34,281 bases of DNA from Bacteroidaceae bacterium (GTDB taxonomy: Bacteria > Bacteroidota > Bacteroidia > Bacteroidales > Bacteroidaceae): positions 1 to 34,281 of the forward strand of contig JAKSLJ010000034.1 of NCBI GenBank assembly GCA_024401275.1. The letters are read 5' to 3'. The translations under genes were made by a program, and so were the position numbers. This document shows, piece by piece, positions 32,186 through 34,281 of this stretch. The stretch's first letter is position 1. Each line of letters opens with the position of its first letter. The notes beneath the pieces were generated by a model. It made no database searches, was not told where the DNA came from, and worked only from the letters and a program-made list of their open reading frames with translations.

Positions 32186-33187
32186 ATGGAAGATAAATCT
32201 CTTTTTAACAACACAAATGATACAGAACGTATCGAATACATCAACGAATGTGTTCGTGAGGTCTGCATTAATGGCGACGACCTCAAGAAGTACGAGAAGA
32301 TGATTGGGAAACTGTTCCCTGGCGAGCCGGAACTATTTCAAAACCTCATGGTATTTGTCAAAAATTGGAATGGCATTAAGAGCCGTGAGACAATGACCGA
32401 AACCTCAATTGCTAACATCAGGTATATTGCGCAAAATATACATGTATCTGAAGAGACAATTGAGGCATTGTTGAAGGAGAAGACTGTGGCTACAAGACCG
32501 CAAGAAAGCCTATGGAAGAGACTCTTTCCATCAAAAATAGGCAGGATTGCAATGTATATTGCTCTTTTTTATACAATTGTAGGCGCTTTTATTTATGAGA
32601 TACAAAATCAACAATTTTATTTTGGTGAATTGACGGATTCTGATGCATGGTATGGTAGATTTCTTACCGTACTTAGTGTTCCTTTTGATGATGTTCTCCG
32701 CGAAGATTTATGGGTGTGGTTTTTTTCTGGGCAATTTGGGTATCGGGGTATTGTTGACATATTTAATGAAATCGTATCTGCATCTATCATTATTTTAATC
32801 TTCAGTCTCATAATGACCGATGCAAAGTTTGACCATCTGAAAAATATAAAATCTCCAAAATGGTTGAGCTTATCTCTTGAGTTTATTCGTATTGGCAGAA
32901 AATTAAGAGTGATTATGTTTGTCGTATTTGTTCTGATGGCAATATGTTTATTGGGTGTTATGTATTGGTATCACGATATGACTATATATGAAGCATTCCC
33001 GTTTTTCGGACTATACCATCTGTTGTTATTGGCAATTGGCTTCTCTATCTTAACAGTTTCTTTTCTGAAGCTTTTTAGATGCAACATTAGCTTATTATAT
33101 AGGTTTTATGCTTTAGTTATAATAGGTGTTTTATTAGCGTTGATTGGGACACGTTTCTATTATCTTCACTGGTGTTATTATCTATAA
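32186..33187 (+). CDS. membrane protein with shared N-terminal domain
   Basis: 333 aa. Residues 1-~95 are the shared domain (MEDKSLFNNTNDTERIEYIN; ENIHVSEETIEAL-type ending). About five membrane segments follow (IAMYIALFYTIVGAF, IVSASIIILIFSLIM, VIMFVVFVLMAICLL, LLLLAIGFSILTVSF, YALVIIGVLLALIG). The C-terminal half resembles that of the 29824-31212 protein (SDVKCHHLKTIDAPKWLAP versus TDAKFDHLKNIKSPKWLSL), so these two are full paralogues. The last gene of the operon; no clear terminator follows within 200 bp. Confidence 0.75.
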   Translation: MEDKSLFNNTNDTERIEYINECVREVCINGDDLKKYEKMIGKLFPGEPELFQNLMVFVKNWNGIKSRETMTETSIANIRYIAQNIHVSEETIEALLKEKTVATRPQESLWKRLFPSKIGRIAMYIALFYTIVGAFIYEIQNQQFYFGELTDSDAWYGRFLTVLSVPFDDVLREDLWVWFFSGQFGYRGIVDIFNEIVSASIIILIFSLIMTDAKFDHLKNIKSPKWLSLSLEFIRIGRKLRVIMFVVFVLMAICLLGVMYWYHDMTIYEAFPFFGLYHLLLLAIGFSILTVSFLKLFRCNISLLYRFYALVIIGVLLALIGTRFYYLHWCYYL

Positions 33188-33520
33188 AGTGTTTGATTTT
33201 TAGATGTAAGTGGTTCGACTCTTTATGCGAAATGAAGCATTAGTGAATGCAAACTGAGAATATGCAATGAAGGAACAATAGGACGAGCCAAACCTTATAT
33301 GACGAATAAACTCCCCATCAAGCGCAACTTATTTTGCGAAAACAAGGTTCCACACCAAACGAACAATCTGTTTATTATTGATGTGAAGGAGAACCGTCCC
33401 TTGTTGTGAAGGAGAACCGTCCCTTGTCACCCGTTTGAGAGTCGCCAAATTCTTTTACCCTTGGGGAGCGAACTTGTCTCTTAGGGGAATGGAACAAATA
33501 TTCTTTGGGATTAGGTATCA
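33188..33520. other. gene-free stretch after the operon, with a 23-bp tandem repeat
   Basis: No coding sequence seen. TGTGAAGGAGAACCGTCCCTTGT occurs twice in tandem (33382-33404 and 33405-33427). The rest is unremarkable. Confidence 0.5.
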
Positions 33521-33604
33521 GTTTCTTACTAGAAAAGAATACGTTTTCTTACTAGAATATATATTTTTTTCTTACTAGAAAAATTTTGTTTTCTTATAAG
33601 AAAA
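33521..33604. repeat. second array of four 16-bp palindromes (22-23-bp spacing)
   Basis: Units at 33521, 33544, 33567 and 33589: three TTTCTTACTAGAA-type and one TTTTCTTATAAGAAAA, in the same order and orientation as the array at 1736-1817. Spacing is 23, 23 and 22 bp. Confidence 0.75.
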
Positions 33605-33723
33605 CCACACCTAAGGCCAAGGAATAAGAAACGCATCGCAAAGTGGGAAATGGCTTGCCGCCCTATAAAATGGTACAAAAAGCACTGTGTTTTTTACTTT
33701 TGTGCTACATAAAGTGTAACATG

Positions 33724-33751
33724 GTGCAACATATTTAGGAGTATGTTGCAC
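33724..33751. repeat. GTGCAACATA inverted repeat
   Basis: GTGCAACATA (33724-33733) and TATGTTGCAC (33742-33751) form a perfect 10-bp dyad. Nearby are GTGCTACAT and GTGCTACAGTGCTAC (33791-33805). The cluster of GTGCWAC words may be protein-binding sites or a decayed replication or regulatory region; no gene is seen from 33605 to 33842. Confidence 0.4.
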
Positions 33752-33842
33752 TAGGAAAAACACTGATTGTCAATAGTTTAGGCGAGCGTAGTGCTACAGT
33801 GCTACTTGTTTTGTAGAACCAAAACCAAAATACAAACAAAAA

Positions 33843-33875
33843 GGCAGAAAAAGTATGAATGTTCATCTTTCTGCC
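33843..33875 (-). terminator. terminator after the XRE pseudogene
   Basis: GGCAGAAA (33843-33850) pairs with TTTCTGCC (33868-33875). On the minus strand the stem is followed by TTTTTGTTTG. It lies ~30 bp past the normal stop of the XRE gene. Confidence 0.6.
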
Positions 33876-33902
33876 AGATTTTGTGAGGGGGAATGTGTCT
33901 TG

Positions 33903-34217
33903 TTACCTTTCAGCTACCATGGTTGGTTCTTCTTCACTGATATTATATGTGTATGATGCCACGTTGATGATAGGAGCATTCAACGCAAGGGAGATACGAG
34001 CAATAGTGTTGGTCGTGAAATTATGGCGGCCAGTCAGTCACTTGCTTACTTCGGATTCTCGTTTTCCCAATCGCTTTGCAAGTTCACGCTGCGTCATACC
34101 CTTGCGTTTCAGCACCTCCTCTATGCGGTCGGCAATGGCAAACGATAGCTCAAATTCTGCCTTTCGCTCTTCAGGAACTGCGGCAAGGCATTCACGGAAT
34201 AAAGGATTCTGTATCAT
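33903..34217 (-). pseudogene. XRE-family (HigA-like) antitoxin gene with a nonsense codon
   Basis: From ATG 34217 the minus strand reads MIQNPLFRECLAAVPEERKA, then the helix-turn-helix GMTQRELAKRLGKRESEVSK. A TGA (34038-34040) then replaces the conserved Trp of the SKWLTG motif. The frame continues cleanly past it (LTGRHNFTTNTIARISLALN, then ASYTYNISEEEPTMVAER) to TAA at 33903-33905, giving 104 residues if read through. Members of this family pair with RelE/HigB-like toxins; none is seen inside the window, but one could lie beyond the end. The truncated 59-aa product would lack the last recognition elements. Confidence 0.75.
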
Positions 34218-34272
34218 AGTTCAAAAGTAAGCATTCATTAAAATACAAATTGTAGCAGTTGTATAAAAGTTG

Positions 34273-34280
34273 TACCTTTG
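34273..34280 (+). promoter_or_regulatory. -7 box (TACCTTTG) at the right edge
   Basis: An exact TAnnTTTG match on the plus strand, pointing out of the window, with ATTG about 19 bp upstream. On the minus strand TACTTTTG lies 4 bp before the XRE ATG, so the two genes would be divergently transcribed. Confidence 0.4.
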
Positions 34281-34281
34281 C

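Noticed and set aside
16930-33187. Canonical type VII secretion locus
   Set aside because: No EccB, EccD, EccE, mycosin, EssA, EssB or YukD equivalent can be seen, so I describe it only as type VII-like.
33859-34230. Plus-strand ORF of 123 codons
   Set aside because: It lies antisense to the XRE-type gene whose helix-turn-helix is readable on the minus strand.

Overview
The window reads as a chromosomal accessory stretch from a Prevotella-like Bacteroidales bacterium. Evidence: many start regions carry the Bacteroidetes -7 box TAnnTTTG (one with a well-spaced -33 TTTG), Shine-Dalgarno sequences are weak, a large secreted Ig-like protein ends in the GAVYNLAGQRV type C-terminus common in Prevotella, and GxxExxY, DUF2207 and GH9 genes of Bacteroidetes type are present.

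Layout. 1-2.3 kb: a GxxExxY protein, a small hypothetical, a gene remnant, and then repeats (a 76-bp hairpin repeat, 24-mers, an array of four palindromes, a 179-bp element with terminal inverted repeats). 2.3-6.4 kb (minus): a 1294-aa secreted Ig-like protein followed by a 48-aa small protein and a terminator. 6.4-10.6 kb: a 146-bp tandem duplication, then an intact AbiEi/AbiEii toxin-antitoxin pair lying between the 3' ends of two broken genes (a probable Na/Pi-cotransporter and a Ppx/GppA phosphatase), then a deleted AAA-ATPase abutting a 5'-truncated DUF2207 gene. 10.6-16.1 kb: a zinc-ribbon membrane protein and a lipoprotein (minus), a GH9 glycoside hydrolase (plus), small fragments, and a tandem pair of acidic paralogues. 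16.1-16.9 kb: a gene-free stretch rich in repeats and hairpins.

16.9-33.2 kb is the main feature: thirteen same-strand, tightly packed genes. In order: a three-module FtsK/EssC-like ATPase with intact Walker motifs; two ~100-aa WXG100-like helical-hairpin proteins; two small helical proteins; a second FtsK-like protein with no Walker motifs; a coiled-coil/MORN-repeat protein; a TerY-like VWA protein; a membrane-anchored PP2C phosphatase; two Ser/Thr kinases; and three proteins sharing a near-identical ~95-residue N-terminal domain joined to membrane segments or coiled coil. It combines a type VII-secretion-like motor and substrate-like pair with a TerY-P type VWA/PP2C/kinase signalling module. 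None of the integral-membrane channel subunits of known type VII systems is visible. My inference is a phospho-regulated, membrane-associated motor machine, perhaps for secretion, conflict or stress response; the sequence does not prove the function.

33.2-34.3 kb: a second four-palindrome array matching the one at 1.7 kb, other short repeats, and an XRE-type antitoxin gene broken by a TGG-to-TGA change in its helix-turn-helix.
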